DNA of 64,000 bases, taken from Varunaivibrio sulfuroxidans. GTDB taxonomy: Bacteria > Pseudomonadota > Alphaproteobacteria > Rhodospirillales > Magnetovibrionaceae. Location: assembly GCF_029318635.1 (NCBI RefSeq), contig NZ_CP119676.1:1043501-1107500 (forward strand), read 5' to 3'. Below, piece after piece: positions 55,843-62,181 of the stretch. Position 1 is the stretch's first letter, and every line of letters begins with the position of its first letter. Under the pieces are notes generated by a model. The model saw only the letters and a program-made list of their open reading frames with translations, made no database searches and had not been told where the DNA came from. Both the position numbers and the translations under genes were made by a program.

Positions 55843-55935
55843 AAATCAGACTTTAATCTCCGTCCGTCCCCTGTTGGTTCTTTTGAGCGGAGTTTTATTC
55901 TTGCCTTAATGTAGTTTATAAATTACTATTACTGT

Positions 55936-56228
55936 ATGGCAATCGAACTCAAGCAGACCGAGATTTTCCAAAAGTGGCGGCGGCGCGGCGGCGCGCGCGG
56001 GCTTTGGTTGCGTCTCGCCTTGATCGTCTCATCTACGGTCACGTGGGTGACGCGGAGCCGGTCGGCCAAGGGATTAGCGAATTGCGCATTCATTACGGCC
56101 CCGGATACCGCATCTATATCCAGAAACGGGGAAGCGAGATTGTCGTTTTGTTATGTGGTGGCGACAAAAGCACACAAACGAGGGACATCAAGACCGCAAA
56201 GCGCCTAGCCGCTGAATGGAGTGAATGA
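55936..56228 (+). pseudogene. RelE/ParE-type killer protein gene, frameshifted
   Basis: Begins normally (MAIELKQTEIFQKWRRR) but the family continuation RARALVASRLDRL, GISELRIHYGPGYRIYIQ, LLCGGDKSTQTRDIKTAKRL lies in another frame. The shift falls in the GC-rich run around 55976-56000, where bases appear to have been lost. The downstream antitoxin is intact, so this module can no longer make its toxin unless the shift is bypassed. Confidence 0.85.
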
Positions 56229-56229
56229 A

Positions 56230-56550
56230 ATGGTAGAAAAATTGACGACCCATGATCCCGCCGAGGATCTGACTTCCGACGAAGAGATCACGATTTTTAT
56301 GGCCGAGGCGTTTCAAACAAACGATTCGGGGTATATCGCCCACGCGTTGGGCGTCGTCGCCCGCGCGAAGGGGATGGCTCAAATTGCCGGCCAAACCGGG
56401 CTTTCCCGCGAACAGCTCTACCGTTCGTTCAGCGAACGCGGAAATCCGACGCTAAAAACAACGCTTGCAGTTATGAAAGCCCTGGGAATTGAGTTGACCG
56501 CTAAAAAGGGCGGGGATAGCAACGCCATTACTTCCGAAACGCCTCGATAA
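56230..56550 (+). CDS. HigA-like addiction-module antidote, tail from a repeat
   Basis: 106-residue antitoxin of the putative addiction module antidote family (HDPAEDLTSDEEITIFMAEA, ALGVVARAKGMAQIA, LYRSFSERGNPTLKTTLAVMKALG). ATG 56230 or the upstream GTG 56221 may start it; it overlaps the end of the toxin pseudogene. Its last nine residues (NAITSETPR) and stop are encoded by the repeat R2 starting at 56523. Confidence 0.9.
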   Translation: MVEKLTTHDPAEDLTSDEEITIFMAEAFQTNDSGYIAHALGVVARAKGMAQIAGQTGLSREQLYRSFSERGNPTLKTTLAVMKALGIELTAKKGGDSNAITSETPR

Positions 56551-56775
56551 TTTTCACGAAATCGTATTCGATTTTCACGCGGCGGAGAACGATTTTGCTG
56601 TTCTCGAAGCTCTGAGCCGAAATATAAATGTGCGCGATATACGGGCGGACGGCGACGACCGCATCTTGATCGAAATCTGGCGCAAACAGCGGTTTGATCG
56701 CGCGCTGAAATTCCTCCGCCGTCCGCTCGTCGACGGCGGCCGACGGCTCGGTAATGACGTCCATTTTTTTATCCA
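56528..56775 (-). pseudogene. 3' fragment of the serine recombinase gene (copy in R2)
   Basis: In-frame C-terminal end with TAA at 56528, like those at 53816 and 58282. One visible replacement: RPYIAHIYIS here, RPYIERIYIS in R1. Confidence 0.9.
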
Positions 56776-56781
56776 GCCGAT

Positions 56782-57046
56782 CGAAGCCTGGACGTCGCCG
56801 ACCTGGTGGACGCCGCCGGTCGCTTGTGTCCGCACCTCGAAATCAGCCGTTCGGCTTGGGTGGCGGCGTGCGCCGTCATGGGCCGCGCCGCCGCCGCTGT
56901 GGCGGTGATCGTGATCGATCGCAACATGGAACACCCCGAAACGCCGATCCGCTCCCCCGGCGGCGTGCTCCGCGCGATGACGGCGCGCGCGAAAGTCGGG
57001 GAATTGCACCTCGAAAAGTCGATATTCGGAATCCTTGAGCGCGATC
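56782..57046 (+). pseudogene. 3' fragment of repC (copy in R2)
   Basis: Matches 52668-52932 of repC but stops at GAGCGCGATC, so the repC stop codon is absent; the frame runs into ATTGCATC and on to 57084. Confidence 0.9.
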
Positions 57047-57070
57047 ATTGCATCATAAACGAGCAAACTT

Positions 57071-57090
57071 TATGCTTTACGTAAACCATA
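57071..57090. promoter_or_regulatory. 20-bp near-perfect palindrome before the second higBA module
   Basis: TATGCTTTACGTAAACCATA is symmetric except for one pair and ends 20 bases before the higB start codon. Likely operator for its antitoxin. Confidence 0.6.
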
Positions 57091-57110
57091 AAATAATGTA
57101 ATATCCAAGT

Positions 57111-57392
57111 ATGATCAAGAGCTTCCACAACAAAGAAACTCAAGCGCTTTTCGAACGAGTGAGGTGCTATCGGAAGTGGCGTTCTTTCGAGCGTATTGCA
57201 TTGCGCAAGCTTGTTATGGTGCATGCGGCAAAGGAACTGAAAGACCTGGCGTGTCCCCCGAATAATCGTCTTGAGGGCCTTAAAGGCGACAGGCAAAGTC
57301 AATACTCGATCCGTATCAACCAACAATATCGCGTCTGTTTCGAGTGGAAAGAAGGGGACGCTTACGACGTGGAGATTGTCGATTATCACTGA
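57111..57392 (+). CDS. higB: HigB-family toxin (second higBA module)
   Basis: 93-residue RelE-fold mRNase: MIKSFHNKETQALFER, LKDLACPPNNRLEGLKGDR, SIRINQQYRVCFEWKEG, and the C-terminal VEIVDYH. Complete and typical in length. Codon use is less GC-rich than the flanking repeats. Confidence 0.94.
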   Translation: MIKSFHNKETQALFERVRCYRKWRSFERIALRKLVMVHAAKELKDLACPPNNRLEGLKGDRQSQYSIRINQQYRVCFEWKEGDAYDVEIVDYH

Positions 57393-57407
57393 AGGAGTTC
57401 ATAGGAC

Positions 57408-57689
57408 ATGATTTTTCCCATTCATCCCGGTGAAATTTTGAAAAATGAATTTATGGAACCTCTCGGCTTGAGTGCGAATAAGCTTGCCGCCGCCTTAAAG
57501 GTGCCGACGAATAGGCTTACCGGGATTGTCGGTGGCGACCGGAGCATTACGGCCGATACCGCTTTGCGGCTCTCGGACGCCTTCGGCACGACGCCGGAGT
57601 TCTGGGTCGGCTTGCAAAATCACTACAATCTGGAAGTGGCCAGGCAGAAGAAACGGCCTAAGATCGAGAGAATATCGGCGGCGGCATGA
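57408..57689 (+). CDS. higA: HigA-family antitoxin (second higBA module)
   Basis: 93-residue XRE antitoxin: IHPGEILKNEFMEPLGLSANKLA, the recognition helix region VPTNRLTGIVGGDRSITADT, and GTTPEFWVGLQNHYNLE. AAGGAG precedes it, 15 bases after higB. Confidence 0.94.
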   Translation: MIFPIHPGEILKNEFMEPLGLSANKLAAALKVPTNRLTGIVGGDRSITADTALRLSDAFGTTPEFWVGLQNHYNLEVARQKKRPKIERISAAA

Positions 57690-57697
57690 TATTCTTC

Positions 57698-57726
57698 TTG
57701 AGAATCATACGGCATTGCCGTATAAT
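57698..57726 (+). promoter_or_regulatory. brnTA promoter with palindromic operator in the spacer
   Basis: TTGAGA (57698-57703), 17 bases, TATAAT (57721-57726). Between them ATACGGCATTGCCGTAT (57707-57723) is a perfect 17-base palindrome overlapping the -10 box, where a BrnA-type repressor would block transcription. The start codon is 6 bases after the -10, so the message may be leaderless. Confidence 0.75.
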
Positions 57727-57732
57727 TTAAGT

Positions 57733-58008
57733 ATGGAAATCGAGTTTGATCCCGATAAGAACGAGGCCAACAAAGGCAAGCATGCCGTCGCCCTGAGCTT
57801 TGCCGCGCAGATTTTAATGGACGCCGAGCGGCTGGATATTCTCGATGTCAGGTTCGATTACGCCGAGGAGCGGTTCGTCACTTACGGTAGGGTCGAAGGG
57901 CGCGTTTGGGTTTGCGTATTTACCCGGCGCGGAGATATCCACAGAATTATCAGTGTAAGGAAAGCCAATGATCGCGAAACGAAGCGCTACCGAGACACCC
58001 CGCGTTGA
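57733..58008 (+). CDS. brnT: BrnT-family toxin
   Basis: 91-residue BrnT ribonuclease fold: MEIEFDPDKNEANKGKHAVALSFAA-type start (seen in order), RFVTYGRVEGRVWVCVFTRRGD, HRIISVRKANDRETKRY. It overlaps its antitoxin by 41 bases. Confidence 0.94.
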   Translation: MEIEFDPDKNEANKGKHAVALSFAAQILMDAERLDILDVRFDYAEERFVTYGRVEGRVWVCVFTRRGDIHRIISVRKANDRETKRYRDTPR

Positions 58009-58258
58009 ACCCGATGCCGACGCACCACTGAGTGACGACGAGTTCGAGCGCGGCTACTCGGCTCTTCTGGCGCGAAGCGCGCGCGCCGCGACCGGTTTAT
58101 CGCAACGCGCCTTTTCCGAGCGCTATGGCATTCCCGCCGCTTCCTTGCGCGATTGGGAGCAGGGTCGGCGGGTCCCCGACAGTGCGACGCGAAGCTATCT
58201 GCGTGTCATCGTGAAAATGCCCGATGCGGTGGCACAGGCCCTGCACGATGCGGCTTAG
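57968..58258 (+). CDS. brnA: BrnA-type antitoxin with helix-turn-helix
   Basis: 96-residue partner of BrnT: acidic linker (PDADAPLSDDEFERGY) and an XRE-like helix-turn-helix (GLSQRAFSERYGIPAASLRDWEQG), which differs from the ribbon-helix-helix of classic BrnA. It ends 18 bases before the third recombinase 3' end. Confidence 0.88.
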   Translation: MIAKRSATETPRVEPDADAPLSDDEFERGYSALLARSARAATGLSQRAFSERYGIPAASLRDWEQGRRVPDSATRSYLRVIVKMPDAVAQALHDAA

Positions 58259-58276
58259 TTTAATGAAGAGTGGGAC

Positions 58277-58538
58277 CGCCATTACTTCCGAAACGCCTCG
58301 ATAATTTTCACGAAATCGTATTCGATTTTCACGCGGCGGAGAACGATTTTGCTGTTCTCGAAGCTCTGAGCCGAAATATAAATGCGCGCGATATACGGGC
58401 GGACGGCGACGACCGCATCTTGATCGAAATCGGGGGCGAACAGCGGTTTGATCGCGCGCTGAAATTCCTCCGCCGTTCGCTCGTCGGCGCCGGCCGACGG
58501 CTCGGTAATGACGTCCATTTTTTTATCCAGCCGACCGA
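58277..58538. repeat. Recombinase 3'-end repeat, long-copy version (R3)
   Basis: Matches the recombinase halves of R1 (53811-54072) and R2 base for base in length but with more differences (for example GGGGGCGAACAGC for TGGCGCAAACAGC). Here the sequence continues into the rest of the recombinase gene instead of repC. Confidence 0.92.
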
Positions 58539-59523
58539 TGTCGTGGCGAAGGCGGCGAATACTCTTTTCGCGGTCGGTCAGATACGCACCGACGTCCTCG
58601 CTCCGGCGCCGGTGACCGAGGGCCTCAAGAATACTTTGAATCTCGGTGCGTTCGCGCGTCAGGCGGCGCTCGTAGGCCTTGCGTTTGGAGGCGAGGGCGG
58701 CGCGATTTTTCTTTTGGGAACGGTAGAATCTTTTTAGCGCGGCGGCGTCGAACAGGCGGAGCTGTTCGAGGATAAGGGGCATAAGTTCCGCGTACTTGAC
58801 GTTCCTGTTGAGACAGGGACGGTGCGCGCAATTGTAAAGATGGTGGCGGACCGGCGATACGAGGACGTCGTGTTCGGCGCAGCGCAGCTTGCGCGACATA
58901 ATTTGGGTGGCGTGCCGTCGTTCCTTGACTTGACGCGCCCGCGCCGCCCGGGCGCGAACCCGTTCGCGCTGCGCCTTTTCCTCCAGGGTCAGGATTTGAT
59001 TGAGCAGCGCGCGCTCCTTGCGCAGGGTAGAGCGTTCCTCGATCATCTTTTGGACGCCATCGAAGTAATCTTCGTCGAAAATGGCGAGTTCCGGCGCGGG
59101 CACCCTGATCCAATCCTTCTCGGGGCGCAGATGGGAAAGGCGCCTGCCCGTCTCCGGGTGCTTGCGATAAAGCATTCGGTTGAACGTGACCTCGCCTTTG
59201 TACAGGGTCTGGCGGAGGAGGCCGGTTTTGCGGGCCAATTGGCCGATCAACGTCGTGGATACCCACTTTCCGCCCTTGGGCGCCGGTTCGCCCTCGAAAT
59301 TGAGGTCGGCGCAAATCGCCTTAAGAGATTTTTTCTCGGTATATTCCCTGAAAATCCGGCGCACGATATCGGCCTGATGCGGGTTGATATTGCGTAATCC
59401 GCGTATCGGTTCGCCGGTTTCGTCGAATTTACGCACGAGATCGTAGCCGTAGGCCTGACCGCCGGGGATCGAACCCTTGAGGACGGCGGCAACCATACCG
59501 CGATGTGTCTTGTCCGCGAGGTC
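58282..59523 (-). pseudogene. Large serine recombinase lacking its catalytic N-terminus
   Basis: 414 codons open in one frame from DLADKTHRGMVAAVLKG to the C-terminus. Present: the recombinase domain (GQAYGYDLVRKFDETGEP, HQADIVRRIFREY), zinc ribbon (LRCAEHDVLVSPVRHHLYNC), and coiled-coil region (about 270-345). Missing: the whole resolvase domain with the catalytic Ser (about 120-150 residues). The break at 59523 joins an antirepressor fragment in another frame. It cannot catalyse recombination as it stands. Confidence 0.9.
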
Positions 59524-59701
59524 CTTTTTTAAACCGCTTGGCGGCCGCCTCGCGGCTCTTGAAGATCAAAGAATAAAGGCCGGACTCGTTGATGATGAGG
59601 GATTCTCTGCTCCCGCCTTTGGTATAGATAGTATCTACAGCACTTACATCGTCGTCGATGAGTTCGACGGCGTTCGCGAGCACGTCAGTTTGTTGCTGCA
59701 C
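59524..59701 (-). pseudogene. Phage antirepressor (BRO-N domain) fragment
   Basis: About 59 codons ending ESGLYSLIFKSREAAAKRFKK, the conserved core of BRO-N/antirepressor proteins, cut exactly where recombinase sequence begins. Neither the start nor the C-terminal part of a normal antirepressor is present. Confidence 0.75.
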
Positions 59702-59833
59702 GCTTTCGGTCCGGCGAAGTTCGCCGATCCGCAGACCTATAAGCCCGCGCCGTAATGGCGCGGCTGGTGGACGGTGTCGATAAAAAAAGTATCGGCGCTT
59801 TGGCGAGTGGATATGGCATGTTACAATCTCACG

Positions 59834-60058
59834 ATGAGTAAAAAAGTGGCTAAATTATCCCCAGAAGAAGCCAATGACGCTCGTGAGCGGGCATTGCGTT
59901 ACGAGGCGAGTATGGCGATAGAGGGGATTAGATTGACGCATGAGGAGCGCGTTTTTGCCGATAAAGTGGACGCTGAAGGTTTGAATTACGAAGAGGCGAT
60001 TGAGAGGACAATTGCATGGCTCGAAGAAACGTATAGCCCAGACGGTTCCAGCCGGTAA
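59834..60058 (+). CDS. VbhA-type antitoxin of a Fic toxin
   Basis: 74-residue helical antitoxin. The Fic-inhibiting motif (S/T)xxxE(G/N) is present as SMAIEG in RYEASMAIEGIRLT; its Glu would obstruct ATP binding in the Fic active site. It is antitoxin-first, unlike the modules in the array, and its TAA overlaps the Fic start codon by one base. Confidence 0.85.
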   Translation: MSKKVAKLSPEEANDARERALRYEASMAIEGIRLTHEERVFADKVDAEGLNYEEAIERTIAWLEETYSPDGSSR

Positions 60059-60379
60059 TGCATCCTCCATATGATGAATTCGTTTACCCCGGCACAAGCG
60101 TTCTAATTAATAAATTCGACCTGCGTGACGAAACCGAAGTCAGTAGGCGCGAGCGCCAGTTAAGTCGTATGAGAATGCGGCAACCCCCGCCAAAACTCGC
60201 TCTAACTCCCAAAGGCTTCCAAAACATTCATCGACATATTTTTCAGGATATATAACCCCTGGGCCGGGCAATATCGATCCTGTGACCTTTCCGAGGGGAG
60301 ATCCCTTCCAAGGGGGGATCCCTATTTTGCCGTCCCCAATATCTCGACGGCCAAATGCGAGAGCTGTTTTTCAACATGA
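60058..60379 (+). pseudogene. Fic-domain toxin gene, frameshifted and truncated
   Basis: Begins as a normal Fic protein (FVYPGTSVLINKFDLRD, GFQNIHRHIFQDI) and stops at 60255. The family continues in the next frame from 60251 (YNPWAGQYRSCDLSEGRS), consistent with loss of one TA from a TATATATA run at 60248-60254. It then ends at 60379 before the catalytic HPFxxGNGR motif, where relaxosome-type sequence on the other strand begins. Inactive as adenylyltransferase. Confidence 0.88.
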
Positions 60380-60686
60380 AGAACGACAGAGGATTGGCGA
60401 CGAAGAGTTCCATCATGGCCGTGTCCAGGCTGGCGTTCATCCCCGAACTGTTGCCGTAAAGCCGCTTTTCGTTGTCCAGGACGGCCTTTTCCGCCGCTAT
60501 GATGGTGTCGATATCCCCGCTGCGCCCGATGTCCTTGACGGTCTTTAAAAGGGCGTTCTGGGCGGAACGATATTTTTCCGCCTCGGGCGTGCGACCGCGG
60601 GCGATGGAGGCGGCGTGCTCGCGGGCCATTTTGCGTTGTAAGCTGGCGAGCGCTTTAGACGTAGAGGCGTTTTGCGAGTTCGTCAT
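60243..60686 (-). CDS. Hypothetical plasmid protein with chimeric C-terminus
   Basis: 147-residue frame. The first roughly 103 residues (MTNSQNASTSKALASL to LSFFMLKN) form a plausible helical cytoplasmic protein of unknown family; the rest is antisense to the broken Fic gene and is junk read-through created by the junction near 60376. It overlaps the gene upstream by 32 bases, suggesting it belongs to a mobilization operon with 60655 and 60939. Confidence 0.5.
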   Translation of the reverse strand: MTNSQNASTSKALASLQRKMAREHAASIARGRTPEAEKYRSAQNALLKTVKDIGRSGDIDTIIAAEKAVLDNEKRLYGNSSGMNASLDTAMMELFVANPLSFFMLKNSSRIWPSRYWGRQNRDPPLEGISPRKGHRIDIARPRGYIS

Positions 60687-60936
60687 TGTCGTCGCGCTCC
60701 AACCAATCTTCACCAAAAACCCGCACCGCCTCGCTGGTGTTCAAGCGTTGCTCGACGACCCACTCGGCGCCCATGGTTTCCTTCATCACGAGGAGAGATA
60801 CCGCAGGCAGGATGAGTTGGCGGAAATAGCGGATTTCCGCTTCCTCATCGCCGCGCTCGGTTGCCTCCTGGAGTTTATCCAGAACGGGATCGTTGGGCGC
60901 AAATCGTTCCAATTCTTCTTTGGTGTATTCGATCAT
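60655..60936 (-). CDS. Small acidic protein in the mobilization operon
   Basis: 93 residues, rich in Glu, no signal peptide or membrane segment (MIEYTKEELERFAPNDP start). I do not recognise the family. It begins 2 bases after the TraJ/MobC-like gene stop and overlaps the following frame, so it is very probably translated with them; a role in DNA transfer is inferred from position only. Confidence 0.6.
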   Translation of the reverse strand: MIEYTKEELERFAPNDPVLDKLQEATERGDEEAEIRYFRQLILPAVSLLVMKETMGAEWVVEQRLNTSEAVRVFGEDWLERDDNDELAKRLYV

Positions 60937-60938
60937 TT

Positions 60939-61268
60939 TTACAACTCCTCTATTTTCGTCTTCAGGATGGATTGCGTTTCTCTGATTGTATCGAAAAGGC
61001 GCTCCAGGGTCACGCCGTCCGGCGGTTTGAAATCCGCATCGCTCAGCGCCATGCGCAACAAGTTGCCGAGGCGCGCCTGGTCGGCGTTGACCTTGACCAG
61101 GGCGATGACCGCCTCGTGACGATGGACGTCGGGCAGGGCGCGCCCCGTCGCCAGACGGCGCACCAGATCCGAGATGCTGAGCCGCGCTTGCCGGGCGAGC
61201 GCGACCACCTCGCTTTTTTCCTCCGGCCTCAACCAGACGGTCACCGGGACGCGGTTTTTCGCCGGCAT
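60939..61268 (-). CDS. TraJ/MobC-type relaxosome DNA-binding protein
   Basis: 109-residue protein with a ribbon-helix-helix N-terminus (VPVTVWLRPEEKSEVVALAR) and the conserved MobC-like middle (VKVNADQARLGNLLRMAL). Such proteins bind oriT beside the relaxase nick site. AAGGGGGAT precedes the ATG at 61268. No relaxase gene is present. A truncated relative lies at 45242 in the opposite orientation. Confidence 0.82.
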   Translation of the reverse strand: MPAKNRVPVTVWLRPEEKSEVVALARQARLSISDLVRRLATGRALPDVHRHEAVIALVKVNADQARLGNLLRMALSDADFKPPDGVTLERLFDTIRETQSILKTKIEEL

Positions 61269-61281
61269 ATCGATCCCCCTT

Positions 61282-61404
61282 CTATCGGTTAAAACGGGGC
61301 CCGGTCGTCCGTCGGTATTCGTCGGTGGTGGCTTCCATTGCTGCGATCGCCCGGGCGCGATCGGAAAAAACGACGGGCCTGATCCAGCCGTGTTTAATCT
61401 CCAT
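61282..61404 (-). CDS. Possible 40-residue protein ahead of the mobilization gene
   Basis: Frame from ATG 61404 (MEIKHGWIRPVVFSDRARA to GPRFNR) with GGGAGG 8 bases upstream, ending 13 bases before the TraJ/MobC-like start. The last codons are conserved before the truncated copy at 45242 (KTTRPHFSR), supporting real coding or a conserved leader. Family unknown. Confidence 0.5.
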   Translation of the reverse strand: MEIKHGWIRPVVFSDRARAIAAMEATTDEYRRTTGPRFNR

Positions 61405-61463
61405 TGGACGCGCCTCCCGTCGGTGCGGTATTCAGACAAGCTCAGGAGTGAGGAGATCCGCCG

Positions 61464-61763
61464 ATGAGCGAACCGCAAAATATGGACGATGAAGACATCA
61501 AGGCGTTCGACCTGGCGCAAGCCCAGGACGACGGCGCGCACGTGCCCCACAATGTGGTCAAACGCCTGATCGACGGTGAAAACCCGGTTAAGGTCTATCG
61601 CGAATGGCGCGACTTGACGCAAGAGGCCTTGGCCGAGAAGGCGGGGGTGTCGGCGGGGTACGTCAGCCAGATCGAGCGCGGAACGCGCCGGGCGTCGCGC
61701 AAGAAATTGCTCGTGATTGCCGAAATCCTCGGCGTCGCCTTCGATGATTTGGCGGAGACATGA
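61464..61763 (+). CDS. XRE-family antitoxin-like regulator
   Basis: 99-residue protein: acidic N-terminus, then a helix-turn-helix (DLTQEALAEKAGVSAGYVSQIERG, followed by ILGVAFDDL). The layout resembles XRE antitoxins of RelE-type modules, but no toxin gene is adjacent. GAGGAG lies before the ATG. Divergent from the mobilization operon, which it may regulate. Confidence 0.8.
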   Translation: MSEPQNMDDEDIKAFDLAQAQDDGAHVPHNVVKRLIDGENPVKVYREWRDLTQEALAEKAGVSAGYVSQIERGTRRASRKKLLVIAEILGVAFDDLAET

Positions 61764-62166
61764 AACTGAAGGGCGTATGCCCGACCCGAGGACGAGCGTA
61801 AAAAAATATGCCGGAAGATCTCCATAAGGGTTTTTCATCATTCCCGACGGCGAATGGTGGAACGCCCACAGGGCGGCGACGTTTTGATTGCGAATGATCA
61901 ACGGGCGCAATAGGTTCGAGGGGACCCATCCGGCGGCTGTGCCGATAAAACTGGCCGCCAATGACGTTTCAGGGATGATTGCCGGTCATCTCGAAGGGGC
62001 CACCGCGCAACCCCGGACCAACCCTCGGTAAACGACAATTCCACCATAATACCAATTCCCAAAAAGGCAGACTCGTTAACGGTGTTTTAGGCTGGGCATG
62101 ATTCAAGAAGGAAAACACAGGAGTTTTCCATGAGCCGCCGGTAATACCCCCTTTTTGAATGGTCTC
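61764..62166. other. Gene-poor stretch before the IS3 element
   Basis: About 400 bases. The minus strand holds an open frame of about 67 codons upstream of 61961 (FIGTAAGWVPSNLLRP, HHSPSGMMKNPYGDL) that looks like real but truncated coding sequence of a family I cannot name. Near 62140 GTAATACCCCC resembles the IS3 relic at 50474. Probably further mobile-element debris. Confidence 0.45.
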
Positions 62167-62181
62167 TGCAAGTAGAATGTT

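Larger units (their letters stand above)
56523..57046. repeat. 524-bp chimeric repeat R2
   Basis: Same structure and junction as R1 (53811-54334) and the same length. Visible differences include TGCGCGATATAC for GCGCTCGATATAC near 56630, one base near 56842 and two near 57022. R1 and R2 share bases that differ from the long recombinase copy, so they are closer to each other than to R3. Confidence 0.92.

Noticed and set aside
53811..58538. Possibility of a CRISPR array or an integron with attC sites
   Set aside because: Repeats are 91-524 bp pieces of two coding genes, spacers are kilobase-size TA modules, and no integron integrase (tyrosine type) or short folded attC sites are visible.
53811..58538. 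Shufflon-like switching of recombinase C-termini
   Set aside because: The three recombinase ends are almost identical, all in the same orientation, and the only long copy lacks its catalytic domain, so alternative C-termini would gain nothing.
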